The notes under the pieces were generated by a model, which was given only the letters and a program-made list of their open reading frames with translations, searched no databases and was not told the DNA's origin. A stretch of DNA of 9,838 nt, from positions 1 through 9,838 of the forward strand of contig JBEKUI010000182.1 in assembly GCA_049515175.1 (NCBI GenBank). Direction: 5' to 3'. The translations under genes and the position numbers were made by a program. Positions 1 to 5,778 of this stretch are shown here, piece by piece. The stretch comes from JACQNR01 sp049515175. Lineage in GTDB: Bacteria > Acidobacteriota > Terriglobia > UBA7540. Every line of letters starts with the position of its first letter. Position 1 is the first letter of the stretch.

Positions 1-125
1 TGTGATTTGGAATGAGCCGATTACAATTTTCTGGACAAAACGAAGCTGCGATGTCATTGAAAACAAAGGCACAATGTAAAAGTTACTCAAAGCTGCGATG
101 TCATGGTTTATCAATGATTTAGCAA
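1..125. other. AT-rich segment with 15-bp direct repeat, possible mobile-element end
   Basis: This segment holds no gene. Of the first 120 bases, 44 are G or C (37%), far below the neighbouring coding DNA. The 15-mer AAGCTGCGATGTCAT occurs at 43-57 and again at 90-104, and the 7-mer TCATTGA at 54-60 has its inverted copy at 111-117. The window opens with TGTGATTTGG. Short repeated blocks near an end, together with a sharp change of composition, are typical of transposase-binding ends of insertion sequences such as the IS21 family. No transposase gene and no partner end are visible here, so the element type is a guess. Confidence 0.35.
43..104 (+). repeat. Pair of 15-bp direct repeats
   Basis: AAGCTGCGATGTCAT is present exactly at 43-57 and at 90-104, 47 bases apart start to start. 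The flanking bases differ, so this is not a simple tandem duplication. It lies inside the AT-rich left segment and may be a pair of protein-binding sites. Confidence 0.75.
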
Positions 126-134
126 AACGCCGCC

Positions 135-164
135 GCGCCAGCGCCAAATTTGTGGCACTGGCGC
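135..164 (-). terminator. Stem-loop downstream of the ThuA gene
   Basis: GCGCCAG at 135-141 pairs with CTGGCGC at 158-164. Inside it GCCA at 143-146 pairs with TGGC at 153-156, leaving one C/A mismatch and a 6-base loop. Read on the minus strand it lies about 65 bases after the ThuA stop codon and is followed by a short T run (GTTTT) about 8 bases later. It is a plausible but imperfect intrinsic terminator for the operon. Confidence 0.4.
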
Positions 165-229
165 GGGCCCTTTGGGTCTGTTGTCTGGGCATGGTTGCTC
201 ATGCGGTCAATCCACAAGGGGGACCCGCG

Positions 230-1726
230 CTACTTGTCGACGGGCCTTCCACCCGACCATCGGATGGCGTTGCGCACCAGCTTTTGATACGCGGGATGGC
301 GATGCGCCAGATGATCGTGCCCGAGCTCGATGTAAACGACGCGCGACTTCTGGTAGGGGCTGACCCAGGCGAGAGGGCCATCGCTCGTCGGATTGTTGGT
401 TCTGAGAATCACGTTGACCTGGGGCGAAATCCACATGCCTTTGTAGGTCTCGTCCCAAAGATGCATGCGGTTGATGCCGGTGAGAATGGGATGCTGGCCC
501 ACTGGCTCGGCGAACAACTCCTGGTCGTGCAGATAGGTTGACGCGGGCAGGCCACCTTCGGGCTTGAGCAGGTACTTCCCGCCCACAACCTCGTGGGACC
601 ACCAATCCCAGTCCGGGTAATCAGCGATGGCGTGATGAAGGACGACCAGGCCCTTGCCGCTCTCCAGGAAATCGACCAGGTTCTTCTTCTCGGCCTCGCT
701 GATCTCCGCCGACATATCGTAGAGCGCCACAACATCGTACCGGGCGCGGATGTCGTTCTTGAACGCTTCGTGATTGGTTGTGGCGTGTTGCCACTCGAAA
801 TCGGAAGGGCCCTCGAAGAGAGAGTAAAACGATGTGGGGTAATCGTGCCCGCCGGTGACCACGAGAATGCGCAGCGGTTGCGCGCGGCTTTCCGCAGGGC
901 CCATCTTGGGCGAGAGGGTTACCGAGCCGGTCGCGGCCCACTCCACGCCATGCAGAAAGCTCGTCATGAAACCCGGCTCCTGCATCGAGGCGAGATCGTG
1001 GCCGAGCGTGGTCTGAAACACCCGGCCCTTGCCGTAGCTGACCGTCCACAGGATCGGCTCGTCCTTTCCGGTGCCACCCATCTGGGGATCATCGAACGCC
1101 GTGGCCAGGACATTCGCTTCCGGCTGCATCTTCATCTGGTGGTAGATCTCGTCGGTGGCGAGAAACGACTCTTTCATGCCCTGCGTGATGGGATGGTCGC
1201 GCTTCCGGATCTTCACCTCAAACGAGTGATACTGGCCGTGGCCCGTTTTCGTGGGGCTCTCAGTCCAATATCCGCCGATCATCTTGAGGTATTCGGGCCA
1301 GGGCGGCTGCCGGATGCCTGTGGGCTGGTGGCCGTCGCCCAGAATTTCAAGCCCCGTGAAGGCATAGCTCGCGCCATGAACCACCACCAGCCCCTTGCCG
1401 GATTTTACGAATTCCTCCACGGCCTTTCCCGTCGCTTCGCCCCAGCGTGGGCCCATGTAATCGAGCACCAGCACCTCATAAGCAGCCAGTGTCGCCGCCG
1501 TCGTTCCCGCCGGCTCTTCCTCGACGCGGACGTCGAAGTGGCCAGTGCGAAGGAGCAGGTCTTTCAAGTACGGCGTCGACACCCGCCAGTCGTGGTTGTT
1601 GTGCCCGGAGAAGATGAGCGCGCGGATTTTTCCGGCATGGAAGAACGGGGTCGACTCCTGCGACCACGCGGATGGCGCGGCCAAGAGGATCGAGAAGAAG
1701 CAGACAACCAGCTTGGAGAAATTCAT
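230..1726 (-). CDS. Secreted tandem ThuA-domain protein
   Basis: This is a 498-residue protein with two ThuA-like domains (class I glutamine amidotransferase-like fold). Residues 1-23 form a Sec signal peptide: Lys5, then a hydrophobic run, then SAWSQ. Domain 1 spans about 33-267 and domain 2 about 285-493. The copies share matching landmarks: SGKGLVVVHGAS at 109-120 against SGKGLVVLHHAI, DEIYHQM against DETYKGM, and TTLGHD against IELGHD. As in other ThuA proteins, the elbow position lacks the Cys of true amidotransferases. ThuA proteins act with Gfo/Idh dehydrogenases in trehalose/sucrose-type disaccharide use through 3-keto intermediates; the substrate here is unknown. ATG at 1726 follows AAAGGA about 10 bases upstream. 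It starts 24 bases after the isomerase stop and ends in TAG. It is probably the last gene of the operon. Confidence 0.9.
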   Translation of the reverse strand: MNFSKLVVCFFSILLAAPSAWSQESTPFFHAGKIRALIFSGHNNHDWRVSTPYLKDLLLRTGHFDVRVEEEPAGTTAATLAAYEVLVLDYMGPRWGEATGKAVEEFVKSGKGLVVVHGASYAFTGLEILGDGHQPTGIRQPPWPEYLKMIGGYWTESPTKTGHGQYHSFEVKIRKRDHPITQGMKESFLATDEIYHQMKMQPEANVLATAFDDPQMGGTGKDEPILWTVSYGKGRVFQTTLGHDLASMQEPGFMTSFLHGVEWAATGSVTLSPKMGPAESRAQPLRILVVTGGHDYPTSFYSLFEGPSDFEWQHATTNHEAFKNDIRARYDVVALYDMSAEISEAEKKNLVDFLESGKGLVVLHHAIADYPDWDWWSHEVVGGKYLLKPEGGLPASTYLHDQELFAEPVGQHPILTGINRMHLWDETYKGMWISPQVNVILRTNNPTSDGPLAWVSPYQKSRVVYIELGHDHLAHRHPAYQKLVRNAIRWSGGRPVDK

Positions 1727-1747
1727 GATGGCTTTTTCCTTTCTGTC

Positions 1748-2572
1748 CTACGCGAGCAGCGCTTTCAGATGCGCCAGGCTGCGCGCCGCCTGCTGTGGCG
1801 TGCCGCACTCGACCGACAGCACACCGTGGAAGCCGGCCTCGCGCAGAATGGCAATCACCTTCGCCCAGTCGATCACGCCATCACCGCAGGCGCAGCCCAC
1901 GGGCGTCCCGGTCACCTTGCCCTTCTCGGCTTCCGCGTGCTGAATCGAAATATCCTTGGCGTGAATGTGCACGAGCAAGTGCTGGACGGCCTTCAAACCC
2001 TCGTAGGGATCCTCTCCGCCCAGATAGGCGTTGCCCGTGTCGTAATTGACGCGCAAGAGCGGCGACTCGACGAGAGTGGCAATGCGCAACAGTCCTTGGG
2101 TCGTGCGCGAGATGACCTGGTGCGGCTCGATGCCGATCGCGATGCCGTAGCGCTCGGCGGTGCGCAGCACCGTGGTCAGCGTGTACTTCATCACCGGGAA
2201 GGCGTCATCCCGGCTGACCCACGCGGGGCGGATACCTTCATCCGTGTTCACCACCGGCGCGCCGACGACGGCGGCGAAACGAATGGCCTTCTGCAAATAG
2301 GGGACGCTGATTTCCGGGCGCATCAGCGGGCAGTGGGCGCTCAGCCCGGAAGCTTTGACGCCATTCCGATCGAGGACGTCTTTCATTTCCAGGGGGTCAT
2401 CGTCCATCGAGAAGGAATGAAAGTATCCCGCCTCGCTCAGCAGTTCGCGGCCGTTGTGGACCATCGGTTCCACGTAGCGAAAGCCCAGTTGCGCGGCGCG
2501 TTCCACGCCCGCGGCGAACGGCTTGTCTTCGCAGCGGATGAATTCCATGTTGACGCCGACGTCGATGCTCAT
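1748..2572 (-). CDS. Sugar phosphate isomerase/epimerase family TIM-barrel protein
   Basis: A 274-residue cytoplasmic protein of the xylose isomerase-like TIM-barrel (AP endonuclease 2) superfamily. The family isomerises, epimerises or dehydrates sugars and keto-sugars with a divalent metal. Likely metal ligands are Glu149 (IGIEPH), Asp178 (NYDTGN), His204 (HIHAKD) and Glu255 (LSVEC), in the family's usual order and spacing. I chose the ATG at 2572 because it overlaps the dehydrogenase stop as ATGA and has AAGGAG about 8 bases upstream; upstream residues in the open frame are only the dehydrogenase read in another frame. The overlap implies translational coupling. The stop is TAG, and the ThuA gene follows in the same frame after seven sense codons. 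The exact reaction cannot be read from sequence; a role on a keto-sugar from the dehydrogenase is inferred. Confidence 0.88.
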   Translation of the reverse strand: MSIDVGVNMEFIRCEDKPFAAGVERAAQLGFRYVEPMVHNGRELLSEAGYFHSFSMDDDPLEMKDVLDRNGVKASGLSAHCPLMRPEISVPYLQKAIRFAAVVGAPVVNTDEGIRPAWVSRDDAFPVMKYTLTTVLRTAERYGIAIGIEPHQVISRTTQGLLRIATLVESPLLRVNYDTGNAYLGGEDPYEGLKAVQHLLVHIHAKDISIQHAEAEKGKVTGTPVGCACGDGVIDWAKVIAILREAGFHGVLSVECGTPQQAARSLAHLKALLA

Positions 2573-3396
2573 AGGTCCCACTCCTTCTGCCAGGTGACCC
2601 GGCGCTTTTCCTTGTAGGCGATGTTGCCGATGTGGCAGGCCATCGCGCCGTAGTGGCCATCGACGACCGTGGCGTTGGGCTCTTTGCGGCTGCGCATGCA
2701 CTCCAGCCAGTTCGCCATGTGCGAGTCGGGCGTCGACCCGGCGTTGATCTCGCCCTGTGGCCCGTTCTCCTTTGCGGGCAGGAACTTGTAACCGTGGCGG
2801 AAGATTTCGAGCCTCCCGCCCGAGCCCATGAAGACGATGAGCGCCGAGTCCGCCGGAATCATGTCGGTGAGGGTGGCCTCGAACGTCACATTCAGCTTTT
2901 CCGGATATTCCAGGATTATGTTGAAGTTGTCCGGCGTGTCACGCCCGTCGTCGTAGCGGTAAATCCCTCCGGAAGCGACCGCCGCGGAAGGCCTGGTCAG
3001 CCCGAGGTACCAGTGCACGACGTCCACCATGTGCACGAAGAGGCCGCCGGACTGGCCGCCGGTGGAGAAATCCCAATAGGCGAAGCGATTGAAGTAGCGC
3101 TTCGGGTCCCAGGGAATCTTGGGCAGCCAGGCGAGACACGCTTCCCAATCGAGCCCCTCCGGCTGGCGCTCCATGCCCGTGGGCACAGGCGTCAGGTAAC
3201 CGCTGTTGGCGTTCCAGATCGTGCGCACCATGTTGACGCTGCCGATCAGCCCGCTGTCGAAAAACTGTTTCTTCGCTTCAAAGAAGTGCGGTGTGCTGCG
3301 CTGCTGCACGCCCACTTGCACGATGCGCTTCGTCTCACGCACGGCACGCACTACCTCGTCCCCCTGCTGGGGCAGCGAGGTCATGGGCTTTTCCAC
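2569..3396 (-). CDS. C-terminal piece of Gfo/Idh/MocA dehydrogenase
   Basis: This open frame continues the dehydrogenase in the same frame, 39 bases past the TAG. The codon at 3396 is GTG in the EKP motif region; Lys123 of the restored protein is the usual catalytic lysine. AAGGA lies about 7 bases before this GTG, so re-initiation is conceivable, but the product would lack the NAD-binding half. The rest is the alpha/beta substrate domain, including GGLFVHMVDVVHWYLG, which carries the histidines typical of the active site, and a C-terminal stretch about binding to the next strand (GSGGRLEIFRHG). It ends with TGA overlapping the ATG of the isomerase. If the TAG is real, this is probably a relic. 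Confidence 0.65.
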   Translation of the reverse strand: MEKPMTSLPQQGDEVVRAVRETKRIVQVGVQQRSTPHFFEAKKQFFDSGLIGSVNMVRTIWNANSGYLTPVPTGMERQPEGLDWEACLAWLPKIPWDPKRYFNRFAYWDFSTGGQSGGLFVHMVDVVHWYLGLTRPSAAVASGGIYRYDDGRDTPDNFNIILEYPEKLNVTFEATLTDMIPADSALIVFMGSGGRLEIFRHGYKFLPAKENGPQGEINAGSTPDSHMANWLECMRSRKEPNATVVDGHYGAMACHIGNIAYKEKRRVTWQKEWDL

Positions 3397-3435
3397 GAAG
3401 ACGTCCTTGCCCGCGTGACAGGCATCGACCGTAAT

Positions 3436-3756
3436 CTAGGCGTGGACGTGGTCGAAGGTGGCGACGATGACGCCGTCGAGGTCTTTACGTTCGAGCAGCC
3501 GCCGGTAGTCCTGGTATTTTTCGATCTTGGCGCCGGCGACCTGCTCGGCCTGATCGCAGCGCAGGTCCCAGATGTCCGCTGCCGCAACCCAGTCGATGTT
3601 CCCGACCTGGTTGGCGCTCCGCATCAGGTACTGCCCGCGTGAGCCGGAACCGATGATGCCGAGGCGAATCCGCTCGTTCGCCCCCAGAACTCGCAGCGAA
3701 GCGGCCGCCGTCGCTGCGCCCAGCATGAACGTTCGACGAGACAACTTTTCGGTCAT
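3436..3756 (-). CDS. N-terminal piece of Gfo/Idh/MocA dehydrogenase (Tat leader and NAD-binding half)
   Basis: This 106-residue piece begins with a twin-arginine leader, SRRTFMLG at residues 6-13, followed by an Ala-rich hydrophobic stretch, so the enzyme would be exported folded with its cofactor. The Rossmann dinucleotide-binding motif GIIGSGSRG lies at 33-41 (Gly36, Gly38, Gly41). An acidic AADIWD segment at 59-64 ends the second strand, and the piece stops after DHVHA at 102-106. Alone it lacks the catalytic EKP lysine and the whole C-terminal substrate domain, so it should not be an active enzyme. The stretch RVLGANERIRLG is the usual junction of Tat-type members from Acidobacteriota and similar phyla. 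Confidence 0.7.
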   Translation of the reverse strand: MTEKLSRRTFMLGAATAAASLRVLGANERIRLGIIGSGSRGQYLMRSANQVGNIDWVAAADIWDLRCDQAEQVAGAKIEKYQDYRRLLERKDLDGVIVATFDHVHA

Positions 3757-3876
3757 GGGAATCTCTCCTCCGTTGGCTAGGTTCGTCTCCCGTTGAGACG
3801 GCTCGTCGGTCCCGGGCGTACTCCGGGCGAAGAGCCAGGGAACCGGCGAGGAGAAATCGGGTCGCGTAGAACGGGT

Positions 3877-3925
3877 GCCTTGCCGGGGCCATTCCGCGTG
3901 CCTGCGAGGGCCGGCCCGGCAAGGC
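3877..3925 (-). terminator. Long hairpin after the acyl-CoA dehydrogenase gene
   Basis: GCCTTGCCGGG at 3877-3887 is perfectly complementary to CCCGGCAAGGC at 3915-3925, giving an 11-bp stem around a 27-base loop. It begins 10 bases after the acyl-CoA dehydrogenase stop codon on the minus strand. No T run follows, so if it ends transcription it is not a canonical intrinsic terminator; it may instead stabilise the 3' end. It separates this gene from the sugar-oxidation operon. Confidence 0.45.
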
Positions 3926-3935
3926 GCGAACGTCG

Positions 3936-5114
3936 CTATTTTCCCAGGAGCGCCTTGGCAATCGTCTGCAACTGCATGAACGACGTGCCTTCATAGATCT
4001 TGCCAATCTTGGCGTCGCGCAGGTATTTCTCGACGGGATAGTCTTTGGTGTAGCCCACTCCGCCGAGGACTTCGATGGCCTCGGAAGCCACGCGCTCGGC
4101 GACCTGCGAGCAGAAGTACTTCGTCATGGCGGCTTCTTTGATGTAGGGTTTGCCGGCTTCTTTCAGCCGCGCCGCATTGTAAGTCATCAGGCGCGCCGCC
4201 TCCACGTCCGTGGCCAGGCGCGCGAGCTGAAACTGCAGGGCCTGAAAATCCGCGATGGGCTTGCCAAACTGCTTGCGCTCCCAGGCGTAGGCGATGGCGT
4301 GCTCGAGCGCGCCGCGCGCCACGCCCACCATCTGCGCGCCGATTCCGATGCGGCCCTCGTCGAGCGTCTCGATCGCCACTTTGTAGCCCTTGCCCACTTC
4401 CCCCAGAACGTTCGCGCGCGGAACGCGGCAATCGTCGAGCAGCAGCTCACAAGTTGACGACGCGCGGATGCCCAGCTTGTCCTCCTTCTTGCCGACGGAG
4501 AACCCGGGCCGGTCGCTTTCCACCAGAAACGCCGTGATGCCCTTGTAGCCGAGTTCCCGATTGACGTTCGCGAAGAGGACGAAGAGGCCGGCTTCCTTGG
4601 CGTTGGTGATCCAGAGCTTGCGGCCGTTGAGGACGTAATCGTCGCCGTCCTCGCGGGCGCGGGTTTCAAGAGCGAAAGCATCGCTGCCGGCGTTGGACTC
4701 CGAGAGGGCGTAGGCGCCCACCGTGTCCCGGGCCAGGCGCGGGAGGTACGTTCTCTTCTGCGCCTCCGTTCCCCAGCGCATCAGGGCGTTGCTGACCAGG
4801 GTGTTCTGAACGTCGATAATTACCGCCGCCGAAGCATCCACGCGCGCGAATTCCTCGATGGCGAGGATGGACATGAAGAAGCTGCCGCCGCTGCCGCCCA
4901 ACTCCTCGGGGATTTCGATGGACATGAATCCCTGCGCGAAGAATTTCTCAATCAGGTCGTGGCGAAAGACTCCTTCGCGGTCCATGGCCTCGACGTGCGG
5001 ACGGATCTCGTTCTCGGCGAAGTCGCGCGCCGCTGATTGAAACAGCAGTTCTTCTTCGCTCAGCCGCGTCAGCGGCGGATTCCGCGTGGCGTGCTCGAAG
5101 GCCGTGTCGGACAT
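3936..5114 (-). CDS. Acyl-CoA dehydrogenase, short/branched-chain type
   Basis: A 392-residue FAD flavoenzyme, full length for the family, that oxidises an acyl-CoA to the trans-2-enoyl-CoA and passes electrons to electron-transfer flavoprotein. It resembles the short/branched-chain subfamily (2-methylbutyryl-CoA type, isoleucine breakdown) throughout: MSIEIPEELGGSGGSF, the VDASAAV segment, the signature ALSESNAGSDAFALETRA, the WITNAKEAGLF strand, KLGIRASSTCELLLDDCRVP, EGRIGIGAQMVGVA, and C-terminal GGVGYTKDYPVEKYLRDAKI. The catalytic base is predicted to be Glu375 in IYEGTSFMQ; the Phe-Met after TS is less usual than the common Glu/Asn-Ile. ATG at 5114 has AGG about 6 bases upstream. It ends in TAG. 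Substrate choice is inferred from similarity. It appears to be a single-gene unit closed by a hairpin. Confidence 0.93.
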   Translation of the reverse strand: MSDTAFEHATRNPPLTRLSEEELLFQSAARDFAENEIRPHVEAMDREGVFRHDLIEKFFAQGFMSIEIPEELGGSGGSFFMSILAIEEFARVDASAAVIIDVQNTLVSNALMRWGTEAQKRTYLPRLARDTVGAYALSESNAGSDAFALETRAREDGDDYVLNGRKLWITNAKEAGLFVLFANVNRELGYKGITAFLVESDRPGFSVGKKEDKLGIRASSTCELLLDDCRVPRANVLGEVGKGYKVAIETLDEGRIGIGAQMVGVARGALEHAIAYAWERKQFGKPIADFQALQFQLARLATDVEAARLMTYNAARLKEAGKPYIKEAAMTKYFCSQVAERVASEAIEVLGGVGYTKDYPVEKYLRDAKIGKIYEGTSFMQLQTIAKALLGK

Positions 5115-5124
5115 GATGAACCTA

Positions 5125-5153
5125 TTTCACCACAGAGGGACAGAGGCACAAAG
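5125..5153. repeat. CACAGAG-type short repeat upstream of the acyl-CoA dehydrogenase
   Basis: The plus strand reads CACCACAGAGGGACAGAGG followed by CACAAAG, a degenerate run of an ACAGAGG-like unit repeating about every 8 to 9 bases. Very similar intergenic strings of the ACCACAGAGACACAGAG kind are, from memory, scattered in many environmental bacterial genomes. It covers the region just before the acyl-CoA dehydrogenase start. No function is known to me. Confidence 0.45.
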
Positions 5154-5186
5154 CGGGAAATTGCTTCAACCAACAGGCGGCTTGAT

Positions 5187-5606
5187 TCAAACGCGGTGAG
5201 CGTCCAGGGTTTCGTTGACCAGGCGGTCGGCCTCGCGGTTCTGTTCGCGCAGCACATGGCTGATGCGGAAGGACTCCAGGCGGGCAATCAGTTCGAGGGC
5301 GCGCTGGTGGAGCGGCTTCAGGCCGTCGCTCTTGACCTTGTATTCGCCACGAATCTGGCGCACCAGCAGCTCGGAATCGGAAAACAGCCGCAGCTTGCGG
5401 ATTCCGTGCTCCACGGCGTATTCGAGCGCCGCGAGCAGGCCCCGGTATTCAGCTTCGTTGTTGGTGGCCTCGCCCAGGAAGCCGGAGAGGGTCTTCTCGG
5501 TTTTGCCCTCCGCCGTCGCCAGCACCACGCCATAAGCCGCCGGGCCGGGGTTGCCGCGCGCGCCACCGTCGATGTGCGCGACCATTTCAGCGTGGGATTC
5601 GTGCAT
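5187..5606 (-). CDS. Ribonuclease HI family protein
   Basis: A 139-residue enzyme of the RNase H fold that cuts the RNA strand of RNA-DNA hybrids in the cytoplasm, for example at primers and R-loops. The four acidic metal ligands are visible: Asp13 in HIDGGARGNPGPA, Glu53 in TNNEAEYRGL, Asp77 in LFSDSELLV and Asp127 in REQNREADRLVN. The HIDGGARGNPG opening and the compact length without a basic protrusion place it with the Bacillus/archaeal-like type I group rather than with E. coli RnhA. ATG at 5606 has GGAAG close upstream; the ATG seven codons later lacks a ribosome-binding site. It ends in TGA. It lies downstream of the zinc-ribbon gene, a common pairing, but separated here by an inserted element. 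Confidence 0.92.
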   Translation of the reverse strand: MHESHAEMVAHIDGGARGNPGPAAYGVVLATAEGKTEKTLSGFLGEATNNEAEYRGLLAALEYAVEHGIRKLRLFSDSELLVRQIRGEYKVKSDGLKPLHQRALELIARLESFRISHVLREQNREADRLVNETLDAHRV

Positions 5607-5659
5607 GGGTCTTCCGGAAATCGTCCCGGCAGGGCCTGGCGGATGACCGCCTGCTGCCG

Positions 5660-5778
5660 CTAGTGCCGTTCCAACTTAATTCGCCTATGTACTGCACCTA
5701 CGTTATGCACTCTGGGATCAAGGACTTGGGTTAACCTCACGAACCGGGATTAGCCGAGATAAGTTGGAATGGCACTAG
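5660..5778. mobile_element. 119-bp MITE-like element with 19-bp inverted ends
   Basis: The left end, CTAGTGCCGTTCCAACTTA at 5660-5678, matches the inverted right end at 5760-5778 (CTAGTGCCATTCCAACTTA) in 18 of 19 positions. The element carries no open frame of note. The outermost CTAG on both sides can be read as a 4-base target duplication (as in IS5-like transposition) with 15-bp inverted repeats inside. Alternatively TA is the duplication, as for IS630/mariner-like elements. The right-hand CTAG contains the TAG stop of the zinc-ribbon gene on the minus strand, so insertion preserved the stop codon. Without it the two genes would be about 50 bases apart. A non-autonomous element mobilised by a transposase elsewhere is the likely explanation; a regulatory structure is the alternative. 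Confidence 0.65.

Larger units (their letters stand above)
2569..3756 (-). pseudogene. Gfo/Idh/MocA dehydrogenase gene interrupted by in-frame TAG
   Basis: The two open frames at 3436-3756 and 2569-3396 are one gene in one reading frame, interrupted only by a TAG at 3436-3438 (codon 107 of 395). Reading through gives an unbroken family sequence: DGVIVATFDHVHA, stop, then ITVDACHAGKDVFVEKPMT. The stop sits in the conserved stretch between the DHxH segment and the EKP motif, where homologues often carry Lys, Gln or Pro. There is no frameshift and no missing sequence. The gene heads an operon with the isomerase (4-base overlap) and ThuA. Upstream, GGAGGAGAG precedes ATG at 3756. Possible explanations are a recent nonsense mutation, an assembly or base-calling error, or amber suppression. 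Four intact neighbours end in TAG, which argues against general recoding. Confidence 0.85.

Noticed and set aside
98..541. Plus-strand 147-codon frame crossing the left AT-rich segment
   Set aside because: Most of it is antisense to the end of the ThuA gene, and it has no ribosome-binding site or motif.
593..2617. A 674-codon open frame on the plus strand
   Set aside because: It is antisense to the ThuA and isomerase genes, which have clear family motifs. Its translation is rich in Arg/His/Val without domains, as expected for a shadow frame in GC-rich DNA.
2573..2701. N-terminal extension of the isomerase open frame
   Set aside because: These 43 codons overlap the conserved end of the dehydrogenase in another frame, and the ATG at 2572 has a ribosome-binding site and the ATGA overlap.
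2632..3642. A 336-codon open frame on the plus strand opposite the dehydrogenase
   Set aside because: It is a shadow of the Gfo/Idh gene. It runs through the position of the TAG only because it is read on the other strand, and it has no recognisable motif.
5660..5778. The inverted repeat as an intrinsic terminator of the zinc-ribbon gene
   Set aside because: The arms are 81 bases apart with no T run, and the CTAG flanks fit an insertion better.
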